Notes under the pieces: model-generated | Seen by the model: only the letters and a program-made list of their open reading frames with translations | Told to the model about the DNA's origin: nothing | Databases searched by the model: none | Position numbers and translations under genes: made by a program | Part shown: in pieces, positions 1 to 11,028 of the stretch | How positions within the stretch are numbered: the stretch's first letter is position 1 | How the letters are laid out: every line of letters begins with the position of its first letter | NCBI GenBank assembly: GCA_030063045.1 | Contig: JAQSEB010000252.1 | Coordinates: 248,001-312,000 of the forward strand | DNA length: 64,000 nt | Origin: Pratylenchus scribneri | Taxonomy: Eukaryota > Nematoda > Chromadorea > Rhabditida > Pratylenchidae | Direction: 5' to 3'

Positions 1-239
1 GTCGGATCCAGCTCTGCTAATAGTCCTAATTGAAGATTGAAACACACTGTGGATGACATCAATTTATCTAGCTAATTTTACACTTTCTTTCTTTCTTACG
101 TACTCCCTTGATCATATCCTCTCTTCATCTTTTTCATATCACTCAAAACATCTTTCATATACCTTATCACACACTCTTTCATTTTCCCCATCATATTTCT
201 CACTAACATTCATCCCTTAAATTTACCTATCCTCTGTCT
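1..239. other. AT-rich flank, no gene seen
   Basis: This short stretch before the minisatellite is pyrimidine-rich on the + strand and already contains loose runs of TTTC and CATT. I see no exon with convincing splice sites. It may be intron or upstream sequence of the potassium channel gene whose exons begin at 1990. Confidence 0.4.
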
Positions 240-1535
240 TGTTTACCTATCATTATCGACTATTCCCGTCGACTATTCCCGGTTTTATTTCTTTCGTTCT
301 CGACTATTCCCGGTTTTATTTCTTTCGTTCTAGACTATTCCCGGTTTTATTTCTTTCGTTCTCGACTATTCTCGGCTTTATTTCTTTCGTTCTCGACTAT
401 TCTCGGCTTTATTCTATTCATTCTCTACTATTCCCGGTTTTATTTCTTTCGTTCTCGACTATTATTGGTTTTTACATTTCATTCTCGACCATTCCCGGCT
501 TTTTACCTATCTTTCTCGACTATTCCCGGCTTTTTACCTATCATTCTCGACCATTCCCAGCTTTTTACCCTTCATTCTCGACCATTCCCGGCTTTTTACC
601 TATCATTCTCGACCATTCCCAGCTTTTTACCCTTCATTCGCGACCATTCCCGGCTTTTTACCTATCTTTCTCGACTATTCCCGGCTTTTTACCTATCATT
701 CTCGACCATTCCCAGCTTTTTACCCTTCATTTTCGACCATTCCCGGGCTTTTTACCTATCATTCTCGACCATTCCCGGCTTTTTACCCTTCATTCTCGAC
801 CATTCCCGGCTTTTTACCCTTCATTCTCGACCATTCCCGGCTTTTTACCTTTCATTCTCGACCATTCCCGGCTTTTTACCTTTCATTCTCGACCATTCCC
901 GGCTTTTTACCCTTCATTCTCGACCATTCCCGGCTTTTTACCTTTCATTCTCGACCATTCCCGGCTTTTTACCTTTCATTCTCGACCATTCCCGGCTTTT
1001 TACCTTTCATTCACGACCATTCCCGGCTTTTTACCCTTCATTCTCGACCATTCCCGGCTTTTTACCCTTCATTCTCGACCATTCCCGGCTTTTTACCCTT
1101 CATTCTCGACCATTCCCGGCTTTTTACCCTTCATTCTCGACCATTCCCGGCTTTTTACCTTTCATTCTCGACCATTCCCGGCTTTTTACCCTTCATTCTC
1201 GACCATTCCCGGCTTTTTACCCTTCATTCTCGACCATTCCCGGCTTTTTACCTTTCATTCTCGACAATTCCCGGCTTTTTACCCTTCATTCTCGACCATT
1301 CCCGGCTTTTTACCCTTCATTCTCGACCATTCCCGGCTTTTTACCCTTCATTCTCGACCATTCCCGGCTTTTTACCCTTCATTCTCGACCATTCCCGGCT
1401 TTTTACCTTTCATTCTCGACCATTCCCGGCTTTTTACCCTTCATTCTCGACCATTCCCGGCTTTTTAGCCTTCATTCTCGACCATTCCCGGCCTTTTACC
1501 CTTCATTCTCGACTATTCTTCATCCCTTTCCCATT
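240..1535. repeat. 31-bp minisatellite, about 40 copies
   Basis: A tandem repeat of about 31 bp runs through this stretch. Each copy contains CTCGACCATTCCCGGC followed by TTTTTACC and CTTCATT. Copies from about 250 to 480 are the most divergent, with ACTATTCCCGG and TTTATTTC variants, while those from about 750 to 1480 are nearly uniform, differing mainly by ACCCTTC versus ACCTTTC. Because 31 is not a multiple of three and the unit lacks stops, long open frames appear in more than one frame; these are artefacts of the repeat, not genes. The + strand is strongly pyrimidine-rich. Its position 5' of the channel exons suggests an intronic or upstream location. Confidence 0.95.
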
Positions 1536-1989
1536 AATGCTGATGTTACCTCATTCCCGTTTTTTCCTTCGATAAATTACCCAAATTCACATATTATTAA
1601 TTTTGCTTTTATTTATTCACATCATTATTCAAAATTATCTGTTTCCATTAATTATAATTAAAATATATCCTCATTTAATTTATTTTTCTTTATTCTGTAT
1701 CCATAAAAAGCTTTTTCTCACTTTCCGTAACTATATCATTAATTTTTGGATATTTTTGAAAAAAAAGTTAAAATACATAACGCCAAAATAACGCGAAAAT
1801 TTAAACAGAATATTTCGGACAGAGTTGTCGGTCGGTCAGAACTCGTTTAGTATATTAGGATTACATGTCATAATTTTTTTTCTCTAAGAAATTTTGCAAA
1901 TTTAGCAATTATAGAACACTGTTAACAAAATTACTTATTAAATTACGCTTTCTAAGCAATATGTGTAAAATCATTGGATCTTTTTTAAG
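1536..1989. other. AT-rich DNA upstream of the channel exon, no gene seen
   Basis: The sequence is AT-rich and ends in a splice acceptor at 1988-1989 (TTTTTTAAG). I see no exon in it. It is most likely the intron that precedes the first recognisable channel exon. Confidence 0.5.
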
Positions 1990-3138
1990 GTATTTTTTCT
2001 GATTCTTGGCGTTGTTATTTTTGCCACATTGGTTTATTATGCGGAAAAAACGGAACACAATCCGAATAACCAATTCACGTCGATTCCTGTTGGACTTTGG
2101 TTTTCTTTAATAACAATGACTACAGTTGGTTACGGTGTGTAATATTCAGAAATGAAAATTGCAATTGGTGGTGTTTAGGGAAAATGGAATAGAATGATGA
2201 GACAGAGACGAGGAAAATGGGGAGTTCAAATAATACTATTAGAATATGACATGGGGATGGGGACAATAGGAAGTACAGTACATTACAATAATACAAAAAC
2301 ATAGAGTATAATACAAAATAATCAATATCATCTATTTATTACAGGTGATATGACCCCTCAGGTTCGATATTTATTATAAGTTTAATAAATAATAATATTT
2401 TTTCTATTCTTTAAAGACATATTTGGGCCGTTTAGTCGGTTCACTCTGCGCTGTTATGGGCGGTAAAAAAGGAACTATTAATATTTAAATTAGAATTATT
2501 TAATTTAATTAGTGTTGACAATCGCGCTTCCAGTCCCAGTCATTGTCTCAAATTTTGCAATGTTTTATTCTCATTCTCAAGCGCGCGAAAAATTGCCGAG
2601 AAAAAGAAGACGGGTACTTCCTGTGGAGCAGGTGGAAATTTTATAAATTTTTCTAGGCAAAATTTGAAATTCCTAAGGTTCGGCTACAATTTCGTCGTCA
2701 TGCGCAATCTTCCATCATTGATTCGCATATCTTAAGCAGAACTTCTTCACAAAGACGCAATGCAATATCAAATGCGATTATTTGCAATTCAGGTAAAAAA
2801 AAATATTAGAAAAAAGTAATTAATGAAGAGTATAAATATTCCAAAATAAAACATTTCTTTTTATCATTTTATCTACAGATAAAGCCACCGAAATGATTTT
2901 GGATGCGCGTCTTGGCCTTCTCAACAATGCAACAAAACCTAACAGTCCCTCAAATCGTTCCCTGAATAGCGGGGAAGGTGATGGAGGAAAAACTTCAAAA
3001 GGAAAACGTTCCCCTCGACGACAATCCAGTCCATCACCATTAGCCCTTCAGACACAAAAGAAACGGAATTCGCTTTGCATAGAATCACTTGGCATTGGCA
3101 TACAGCCAAAAATAAGAGGTGGAATGAATCATTTTTAA
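1990..3138 (+). CDS. Shaw/Kv3-type voltage-gated potassium channel, 3' exons (partial)
   Basis: This is the C-terminal half of a voltage-gated K+ channel, a tetrameric plasma-membrane protein that repolarises nerve and muscle. I read six exons: 1990-2134, 2345-2361, 2417-2462, 2513-2631, 2657-2792 and 2879-3138. They sum to 723 nt (240 codons plus TAA) with frame kept at every junction. Exon 1 gives the end of S5, the pore helix and the selectivity filter TTVGYG; the filter's last Gly codon is split by the intron. A 17-nt microexon then gives DMTPQ. S6 carries the PVP gating motif in [14 protein letters not shown], followed by [12 protein letters not shown] and [11 protein letters not shown], which are hallmarks of the Shaw subfamily (C. 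elegans EGL-36/SHW). The tail ends in a Ser/Lys/Arg-rich stretch. The tetramerisation domain and S1-S4 are not in the window. Which Shaw paralogue this is cannot be settled from this part. Confidence 0.92.
2345..2361 (+). other. 17-nt microexon after the selectivity filter
   Basis: ACAG at 2341-2344 precedes, and GTTCGA follows, a 17-nt exon that completes the last filter Gly codon and adds Asp-Met-Thr-Pro-Gln. Skipping it would break the frame (145 nt then 46 nt), so it must be constitutive. The residues match what Kv channels have directly after GYG. Confidence 0.85.
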
Positions 3139-3283
3139 ACATGAAATAATATCTGAAAACAAAAAAAGGAAACTAAAACTCCGAAAATAGCATAATTTAA
3201 AAAATGCAGCTTGAGAGGTTAGGAATTAAAGGGAATGTAAAAATTTAAAGGAACATAATTTTATCATTCTCTCTTATTATAGA

Positions 3284-3289
3284 AATAAA
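3284..3289 (+). terminator. AATAAA polyadenylation signal of the channel gene
   Basis: AATAAA lies about 145 nt downstream of the channel stop codon at 3138 and is the first canonical signal after it. Confidence 0.6.
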
Positions 3290-3358
3290 GTTAACCCGAA
3301 CTTATAGATAATTGTTCTGCTGAAGGAAGTGAATTTTGAAAATTTAATATAAATGAAA

Positions 3359-3364
3359 TTTATT
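3359..3364 (-). terminator. AATAAA polyadenylation signal of the MARVEL-like gene
   Basis: On the minus strand AATAAA occurs about 63 nt past the TGA stop at 3427-3429. Together with the + strand signal at 3284 it shows that the two transcripts converge and that their 3' ends lie very close together or overlap. Confidence 0.6.
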
Positions 3365-3426
3365 CTTATTATTGTGGAATGTATGGCTTGATATGAAAAA
3401 TTAGTATTGAAAATGCATCCTCGTTC

Positions 3427-4459
3427 TCAAAAAATATAAGGCTGTTGACGTTGACGGTGCAGTTGCTGGTTATTTCCATTTGTTAATGATTTGGAATGTT
3501 CATTGCTATCTCTTCTAAATCTTGTCCAGAAATCGACAAAATAAGTGCCAAATCCGGCCAATGTTGCAGCCTAAATTTAAAAAAAAAACAATAAAAATAA
3601 AAATAAACTAACTACTGGAAAAATCCAGAGCAACATAAAAGAGGCGCGCATCAAATTGACAAATGCAAAAAATGAAGCAAATAAATACATAGTCATGGCC
3701 AAAGCAGTGTAGAATTTTTCCTGAAAATCACCAATAGAATTAAGAATTCAAATTATTATGTTTATTCGTTTTTGCCATCCCAAAATTAAAATTCAATTAC
3801 CAAAAGCGGAAAATTGTAATGGTAGAATGCGTCCGGAATGCTGAACAAATGGGCCAGTGCCAGAAATGTAGTTCCAACCAGAAAAAAACCATGTACGCAA
3901 ACCGCATTAAAAAGTTGCCAAAAATCCAAAAGATAGCCTACACAAAATGGTGCCCAATTATTAGGCCAACAATGAATTGTAAGCACAAGAGCAAAAAGTC
4001 CACAGAACTGAAAATATTAAATTGATACTATTGAATTCGCCCCCATTCCTTTATTTATAAATATTGATGATGTGATTTCCTAACAAGATTGATTAATTAG
4101 GGAAATGAAATTATTTTGGAGTTATGAAATTACCATTTGAATAATTTTGAGTCGATTGCTTGGATCGTCGAAAAATGCGCGATCAAAGCGCAATGGCGGA
4201 CGATTATGAATAATGCGAGGATGGCCTCTTATTCCGGCATCATGTATTGCCATTTCTTGAGGCCTTAATGTTGTAGGTCGAGCAATTGATTGTAGTTGAG
4301 AAGCGATTGAGGAATAGGCTGAAAATGATTCTAGGGAATCTGATTGAATAGGCTGTATTGCTGCAGGAAATGTGGTGATCTTTTGATGCAAAATTTTATT
4401 GATGAGAGAAATACCGTCGTTAGTGTCTGCAGCAGAGGATGGGGAAGCGTTCACAGTTA
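3427..4459 (-). CDS. Four-helix MARVEL-like integral membrane protein, 5' end missing
   Basis: Four minus-strand exons join in frame: 4459-4134, 4007-3801, 3720-3616 and 3570-3427, ending in TGA. All junctions have GT donors and AG acceptors. The ~259 residues seen start with a polar Ser/Ile-rich cytoplasmic tail of about 95 residues. Four hydrophobic segments follow: around IIQMFCGLFALVLTIHC, then NAVCVHGFFLVGTTFLALAH, then TALAMTMYLFASFFAFV, then LLWIFPAATLAGFGTYFV. A short basic, Gln-rich tail ends in QQPYIF. Four evenly spaced helices with charged tails are the MARVEL/tetraspan pattern of vesicle-trafficking and junction proteins. I infer the family from topology, not from a diagnostic motif. 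The first exon seen begins at an acceptor (TTTTTAG before 4459) in mid-codon, so at least one 5' exon lies upstream; I could not find it. Confidence 0.7.
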
Positions 4460-7272
4460 CTAAAAATATATTTTAATCTGGAAATTATGTAAATTTTTAA
4501 AACCGTTAAAAATTGGTTTTAAAAACTTAAAACCCAAAAAACATAAACGTTTTTATTTCTCTTTCTCTTGAAGAGAAAATTGGCATAAAATTTGGTTTTA
4601 AAATTGGTTTTTGAATGCTAAAATAAAATACAAAAATCATATGGGGTGTAAGAAAAAGATTGGGAAAGAAAACAGATCTAAAATAGATATTTTACTAAAA
4701 TTATTATAATGATAATTATATAATGATGAAAGAATATAGCATGCCAAAATAACAGTTATCTTCCTTAAATAATTTTTCCCCAATTATTATAATTAATGGT
4801 CTTTGTGAACTTCTCCCCGTAAAAAATGATACTTGTTTGAGAAGGGAATATTTATTTTTTTGTAGACAAGGATTATTTTTAGAACAAAATGGAGAGATTT
4901 AGGAAATTCCCTTTAGCATTGATAGTTCAATGTTCATTTTGCTATTTATATAAAATTTTTGCTTTTAGCCGCGATTATTTTCTACATTTTCGCCGCTCAT
5001 AAACCATCCAGATAATATTAATGAATAGAGACAGGAAATGGGCGCTTCAGATTTCTCTATGTATTCCACGGAACAAAATCCATATTTTTGAAGTGATGGA
5101 AATGGATACGAAATTGAAATAAAACGAGGAATCTTTGTTTTACACTAGGTTTCTTATTGAAAAATAGGAGTTTAATTGCGTTTCCACGAATTAATATTTA
5201 AAAATTATCTCTTCGCGTCTCACCATCATATTTTTACATTAGCAAAAGATCTAAATTAAAGGTGGGAAAGGAAAAGCCATAGTCCATAGGTAATTCCTAA
5301 TTTGCAAGGGCATAAAGGCTTTGAGCAAAAATTGTTGGCCTTTGGGAAATGTTTTTTTTGGGAATATAAAGGTCGTGGTTGTTTGCCCCCTAGATGGATA
5401 TTCTTTCTCTCATTCTTACAGGATTTGTCAAACAAAGGAGAATATGCATTGGAATGGGCTTATTAGCGAATAGCGACCAATGAAATTGCATAATGTTGGG
5501 GAAAATGATCAAAAATAAATAATTTATTCAGAAATGATAATACTTTTTTTTCCTATAAAATTAGAATAGAAAGCTGACAAAAATATTATACCGACTAATA
5601 AAAATGGTAAAATTCATACGAAAAAGGCTCTCGTATGCGAAAAAAAAATATGAAAGCTGCCGGTGATTAGGAAAAACTGGAATTGTAGAAAGGAATAACA
5701 ATGCCTTTTGAGGCTAAATTCCCGTTCCCATCTATTTCGTCCTATTCACCCATTTCTCGCGCATCTATCCATAGTCCATACTAAAAATGGAGAGGATGGG
5801 GCGAGAACTATCAAAATTGAGGCAAATTATGCGGCCCCTACAGGTACAGGGAGATGGGCAGGAATTTTACGGAATTTATTTTTTGAGATTTTTAGTATAA
5901 GAAAGAAGTGACTCATTCTTCCTCTTTTTCGGTCTGTTTCTAAATATAAAAAAAGATGAAAAAGAATGTCTTGAGTTGAAAATAAATGGAATGTTTGAAA
6001 ATATTAAACGATGAGGAGACCATGATCAAATCATGCCATTGCTTAAAATTTGAATTAAAATTCCCATTGCCATTTTTGGGTTATCCTATATCTATATAGG
6101 TATATTATATCTTTATTTTTTTTTATTGCTTGACTTGAAAGTTAAGAATGGTAATATGTTGTGTTTAATGATATTTGGAATAAATAAGGCCAAGGATTTT
6201 CGAAAGAAAAACAAATAGTAGACAAAAATTGAAACCGCTTGATGCTTGAATATTGGGAAAAATGGAATTTGCTTACTTTTGGAAAAAACCGCAGAAACTA
6301 GAAGAATAGGAAGGACTGAGAAACCAATTGGCCAGGAAAAGGGATAGTTGGCTGTACGCTGTGTGTTTTATTTTACTCGGCTGTCAACAACGATCTTACC
6401 TTTTTCGATTGAGAGCCATTAAAGTAGTTGATCGACCGAAGCTGATAAGGATTTACTCATACGAGAAAAATGAAAAGCAAAGGAGGTGATTGATGGTGGG
6501 AAATGTATGCAATTTTGTAAGTCAAAAGTCTATTATTAAAAACTTAATCACAGGACTGAATAGTGTCGTTATGATCAAATCTATGGACATAAATACATGT
6601 GGATTACAGAGAAATTTTTAAGAATTACTTTCAATTAGTGTGTTTTTTTGAATATGAAAATGATACCCACCCAGGATAATCACAGAATAACTCACTTGTA
6701 TGTATCATGATTCGCTTGCTGCTTCTGTTGCTGCTGATATCAACAGTCAAATTGCTTCGGGAAAAATAAAATTGTATAAAAATATTTAAGGATTTATTTG
6801 ATTCCTTCTTCCCATAAGCATTTTTATGATGGGAGGTTTCGTTTCCTATTTCCAATGAAGGGGAGGGAAATGGATGAGCCATCGGCCAATATGGCCATTA
6901 AAATCCCCAAAATTTTCTTTCATCTTTCTTTCTTCCGTTTTTTCCACCGCAGTCGATTATTGTCGCCATCAATTCGTCATTCCTCTGCTGATACATGCTT
7001 TTGCTTGGGAGTTTTATTTGCTTTTCTACTTGAGAAAACATTTCCCATAACAGCTTTTCTCTCAAAAAGATGCAGGAAATTTTTTTATACCAAAAATGGT
7101 TTCCTTAAACGATGACAAATATTATAAATTATTAAAAATACTAAATGTCCATAAAATAAATAGAAGAATGGCCATTATTTATGGCAATGAATTAAAATAT
7201 TTGAAAATGTTTTATTACTTGTCATTATTGGTAATTTCCAAGATTTTCCCAAATAAAGATTTTCTTTTTAAG
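4460..7272. other. AT-rich DNA between gene parts, no exon assigned
   Basis: About 2.8 kb of AT-rich DNA. The missing 5' exon of the minus-strand MARVEL-like gene and its promoter probably lie here. If the exon at 7273 belongs to the potassium channel, all of this is also the channel's last intron. Short open frames near 5708-5911 and 6631-7290 lack recognisable motifs or good splice sites, and I do not annotate them. Confidence 0.4.
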
Positions 7273-7598
7273 AAGAGCGGAACAAATTGACCAAATGTCA
7301 ATCTCAATCGGCAGCTCCTAGCCCAAAAAGGAAACTTTCTGGCCTTTTGTTAAGACCGAAACACTTGTCGGAGGATCACCAAAATCATCATCGACATAAA
7401 CATTCAACCGTCAGTGCAATGTGTGCCGTTGGAGAACGTCTTCTTGAAGAGGATACAGATGCTGGAGGCATGGGCGATAGAGGAATGCCAAAAAATACGG
7501 AAGTTCCAGTACACAATAATCGAATTCGAAAATTATCTGATGGAGTAATGAATACTTTGGGTACAATATGGAGCAGTGGAAAGACTACACAGATTTGA
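7273..7598 (+). CDS. Terminal coding exon, possible alternative C-terminus of the potassium channel
   Basis: This is an open stretch of 107 codons plus TGA, bounded upstream by a T-rich acceptor (TTTTTAAG, 7265-7272) and followed 20 nt later by AATAAA. The protein is polar and charged, starts ERNKLTKCQSQSAAPSPKRK, has a His-rich run (HQNHHRHKH) and ends SSGKTTQI. There is no good start codon at its 5' end, so it reads as a 3' exon. Opening in this frame needs one base from the previous exon. The channel exon ending at 2792 leaves exactly one base, as it does for the exon at 2879. It may therefore be an alternative last exon of the channel, with the MARVEL-like gene nested in the intron. It could equally end an unrelated gene whose upstream exons I missed. 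I do not recognise the sequence. Confidence 0.5.
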
Positions 7599-7617
7599 TA
7601 CTTTTTCACATGCATTA

Positions 7618-7623
7618 AATAAA
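7618..7623 (+). terminator. AATAAA polyadenylation signal
   Basis: AATAAA lies 20 nt after the stop of the terminal exon at 7273-7598. The hAT element starts 16 nt further on, just outside the likely transcript end. Confidence 0.6.
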
Positions 7624-7638
7624 TATTTTGTTCTCAAT

Positions 7639-8463
7639 CAGGGGTGGGGTCGAAATTTCGATTTTCGATTTCGATCGTCGAAATTTCGATGTTTTAGTTT
7701 CGATTCGATTTCGATTTCGAAAAGTGTCGAGTTTCGAAAAAATTTCGAAAAAGGCAAAGGGGGGACCCTTTGCTAGTTTCAATCAAAAATTTGGTATATT
7801 TTTTGAAACGAATTCCTTTTTTACTTAAAATTTCCTTATTTTTGCTCAAAATATTTAGTTTTTTAATTTATTTTTCAATTATTAAATCATCAAAATATGT
7901 TTTATAATTGTTTTAGGAATAAAAAATGAAAAGTTCAAGACTTTAATAATATTATTTTGATGGAAATGACCAAACAATAATGTAACATGTAAAGAACCGC
8001 ACCTAAAATAATCATTGAAAAGAATCTAACAATTAATTTGTCATTTAAAAAATATCAAATAAAACCTTATGAAAAAAAAACCAAAAATTTCCTAAAATAA
8101 AAGCTAAATTCGGTTGGGTTTTGGGTATTGGTTTCATTGTCAACTATTTTGCCAATAACAAAAACAAGAAAATTTGAAAAAGCTTCTTTTATTTCATCAA
8201 AATGCTAAAGTCTATAATTTTATTTTTTAAATATCATTGATTATTATTTTTTGGATAAAAAATTTCACTTTTTTGTATTTTTAGAATTTTTTTTCAATTT
8301 TTAAAGGATTTGAAAATTTTTTTGAAAAATTTCGATTTTCGATTTCGATTGTCGAAATTTCGATGTTTTAGTTTCGTTTCGATTTCGATTTCGATTTGGA
8401 AGTGAGTTTCGATTTCGAAGCAAATTTCGATTTCGATTTTTTTGAGTTTCGACCCCAGCCCTG
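7639..8463. mobile_element. Non-autonomous hAT-type DNA transposon (825 bp)
   Basis: The ends are inverted repeats: CAGGGGTGGGGTCGAAA on the left and the complement of CAGGGCTGGGGTCGAAA on the right, 16 of 17 bases matching. The element is flanked by a perfect 8-bp direct repeat, TTCTCAAT, at 7631-7638 and 8464-8471. An 8-bp duplication with CAGGG termini is the signature of the hAT superfamily. Both subterminal regions are filled with GATTTCGA-type repeats, probable transposase-binding arrays. The middle is AT-rich with no transposase coding, so it depends on a partner elsewhere. Confidence 0.88.
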
Positions 8464-8710
8464 TTCTCAATTCATGTACACCTTACAAATTGTATATTTT
8501 TATGTCATCGTCTAATTTTAATAAAAAATTCATTAAAAAAGATTTAATGATAAAATGATCTAAGAAATTATAATATATAAAAATTTGTAAACATGAGGAT
8601 TGAATCAAGGAACAAGCAATGATTAAAAATATTATATATACACCTTATCTTTTGTAATTTATCATATTTATAGTTAGCCAGGGAAATCCATTCCGAATGA
8701 GTTTCGAATA

Positions 8711-9937
8711 ACGTGGGGCTTAATTGCCTGTCTAAAGAGGCTGAATTTTGAGTCTAATTTTTCTCCTGTCTAAAGGGGCTGAATTTTGAGTCTAATTTTT
8801 CTCCTGTCTAAAGGGGCTGAATTTTGAGTCTAATTTGGAGGATTTTGAATTAAACTATATAAAAAGGCTTTCAACATTCTGGGATGTGCGGAAATCAAAA
8901 AGAGGTGCGCAGGATGCCGGATATAGAGGGATTAAGGTGGATAAAGAGGGATTAAGGTGGATATAGAGGGATTAAGGTGGATATAGAGGGATTAAGCCCC
9001 GAAATTGATGGGAAATGGCCTGGAGGGCCAGTGGAATGTCGGGAGATGGGTTGAAGGCCCTGAGAGTGGGTGGGATATAGCCGGATATAAGGGGATATAC
9101 GTGGATTAAGGGGGATTAAGGTGGATATAGGGGATTAAGCCGGATTAAGCCCCGAAATGGATGGGCGTGAGTCTTGGTTTGGTTGTTTGCTTCCCCGGCT
9201 TCGCGAGAATCCTATGCTCCGAACACCTAACCCTAATCCCTAGCTCCTAACTAAGCTTAATCCCCCTATATCCACTTTAATCCTCCTATATCTGACTATA
9301 TCCTACGTGCTCCGAACCCCTAAACCCCTAGATCCCATGCCGCCCCTAACCATAACCCTAATCCCTAGCCCCTAACTAAGCTTAATCCACCTTAATCCAC
9401 GTATATCCCCTTATATCTGGCTTAATCCCGAGCAGTCTCCGTGCCTCTGCTACACTTCCCCGACGTTCCCATGGCCTTCCGGGCCATTCCGCATCCATTT
9501 TTCGGAGCTTAATCCCCTTTAATCCTCTTTAATCCCATGAATCCACGTATATCCCCTTATATCCGGCTATATCCCACCCACTCTCAGGGCCTTCAACCCA
9601 TCTCCCGACATTCCACTGGCCCTCCAGGCCATTTCCCATCAATTTCGGGGCTTAATCCCTCTATATCCACCTTAATCCCTCTATATCCACCTTAATCCCT
9701 CTTTATCCACCTTAATCCCTCTATATCCGGCATCCTGCGCACCTCTTTTTGATTTCCGCACATCCCAGAATGTTGAAAAGCCTTTTTATATAGTTTAATT
9801 CAAAATCCTCCAAATTAGACTCAAAATTCAGCCCCTTTAGACAGGAGAAAAATTAGACTCAAAATTCAGCCCCTTTAGACAGGAGAAAAATTAGACTCAA
9901 AATTCAGCCCCTTTAGACAGGCAATTAAGCTTTTCCG
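8711..9937. mobile_element. Foldback, Mutator-like non-autonomous element (1,227 bp)
   Basis: Two arms of about 400 bp (roughly 8719-9115 and 9535-9929) are near-perfect reverse complements around a ~420-bp centre. Each arm holds three copies of a ~38-bp repeat (GGCTGAATTTTGAGTCTAAT...) and four of a 20-bp repeat (GGATATAGAGGGATTAAGGT). Even a single-base variant (GGATAAAGAGG) is mirrored in the other arm. The outside is flanked by a 10-bp direct repeat, GTTTCGAATA, at 8701-8710 and 9938-9947. Long inverted arms and a 9-11-bp duplication suit Mutator-like elements. The outermost 7-8 bp of the arms do not match well, so the exact termini are less certain than the arms. No protein is encoded. 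Confidence 0.75.
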
Positions 9938-9947
9938 GTTTCGAATA

Positions 9948-11028
9948 TTTTAAAAATTTTTCATATAATTTGAAGCAAATATACATTTTTTAACATATTT
10001 TTTAAATAATTTTTCTTGTCAAATTCCTTCTTTCATTGCCGTTAATATAGTTTACTTAAAACTTATTCATTTAAGCTGTCATTATTATCTACTTTTAGCT
10101 CTTTCTTTTTGCATCCAAATTCTATCAAAACGTCCAATGTCCAACTTTCCATCTTCACTCTACTCTTTTATCCGTCAAGTTGATGAGGCTCTTACTTATA
10201 TCCTTTAACACTTTATTTCCCGAGGACATATTCTTTTGGCCCATTTGTTCATCCTCTCTATAACAGCAGCTATTCCTGGATTATCGATTGATTGGCCGAC
10301 AAAAAGGCCAAGGCCCCCAAAGGTCCTTCAGCTCGTTCATCCACATAACTCTCACAGCATTCCCTTAAGAAGTGCCTTAATTTGTTTCATGGGCCACAGA
10401 TTTTCATTAGCTTCTGCCTTTACACTATAAATGCTATTCTATTATGACAAAAATAAAAAAAATTATACTCCTTTTTAATCATTAAAAAATTTATTAATTA
10501 CTTATCTAACTGATGAATGAAAATTTATCCTCTTATAAATTGCAATCAATTTTTATTATGCAATCGCGCTCCTCTCTCTTTTACTGATCAACAACATTAA
10601 ATAAGATCTAGTCCTGAAGTCCCATAATTTTTATTTGATTAGGCTTGTTAGTTGTTGGAGGCCACAATTCGACTGATGGGGTACTATCCTTTTGAGTTGC
10701 CGACACAAAAGAACAAACAAAGATCAAGCAGCAAAAATCTCCTTCCCTTTCTTCTAACAAAAAAAACATAGTACTTATTAGAAAACTTTGCAATATCTAA
10801 TTTCCTTCAACATTTTATTTTTTAACAAATAAATCGCGCATTGTGGTATAGATATTTTGCAGGACATTTTTAGCTCCTTAATTTATACATTTATAATTTC
10901 GAATTTATATTTTAAAAAATTATTAAGGAAAAACAGAAAAATTCCTTTTGAATTTATTACAATATTTCACACAAAATTTTATTCCCTAATTTACGAAGGA
11001 TAAAACTCTATTTCCCCTTTTATTTTAT
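9948..11028. other. Intergenic region upstream of kettin, no confident gene
   Basis: AT-rich sequence that should hold the kettin promoter. On the minus strand, 10769-10608 could encode a 53-residue peptide with a hydrophobic CCLIFVCSFVSA stretch, and 10327-10210 has an open frame. Neither has convincing splice context or known motifs. No clear TATA box can be assigned. Confidence 0.4.

Noticed and set aside
239..1661. Two overlapping open frames of about 400 codons
   Set aside because: They are translations of the 31-bp minisatellite in two frames; no start context, no motif, pure repeat.
5708..5911. Possible small coding exon in the region between the MARVEL-like gene and 7273
   Set aside because: No splice sites of quality, no motif, surroundings AT-rich.
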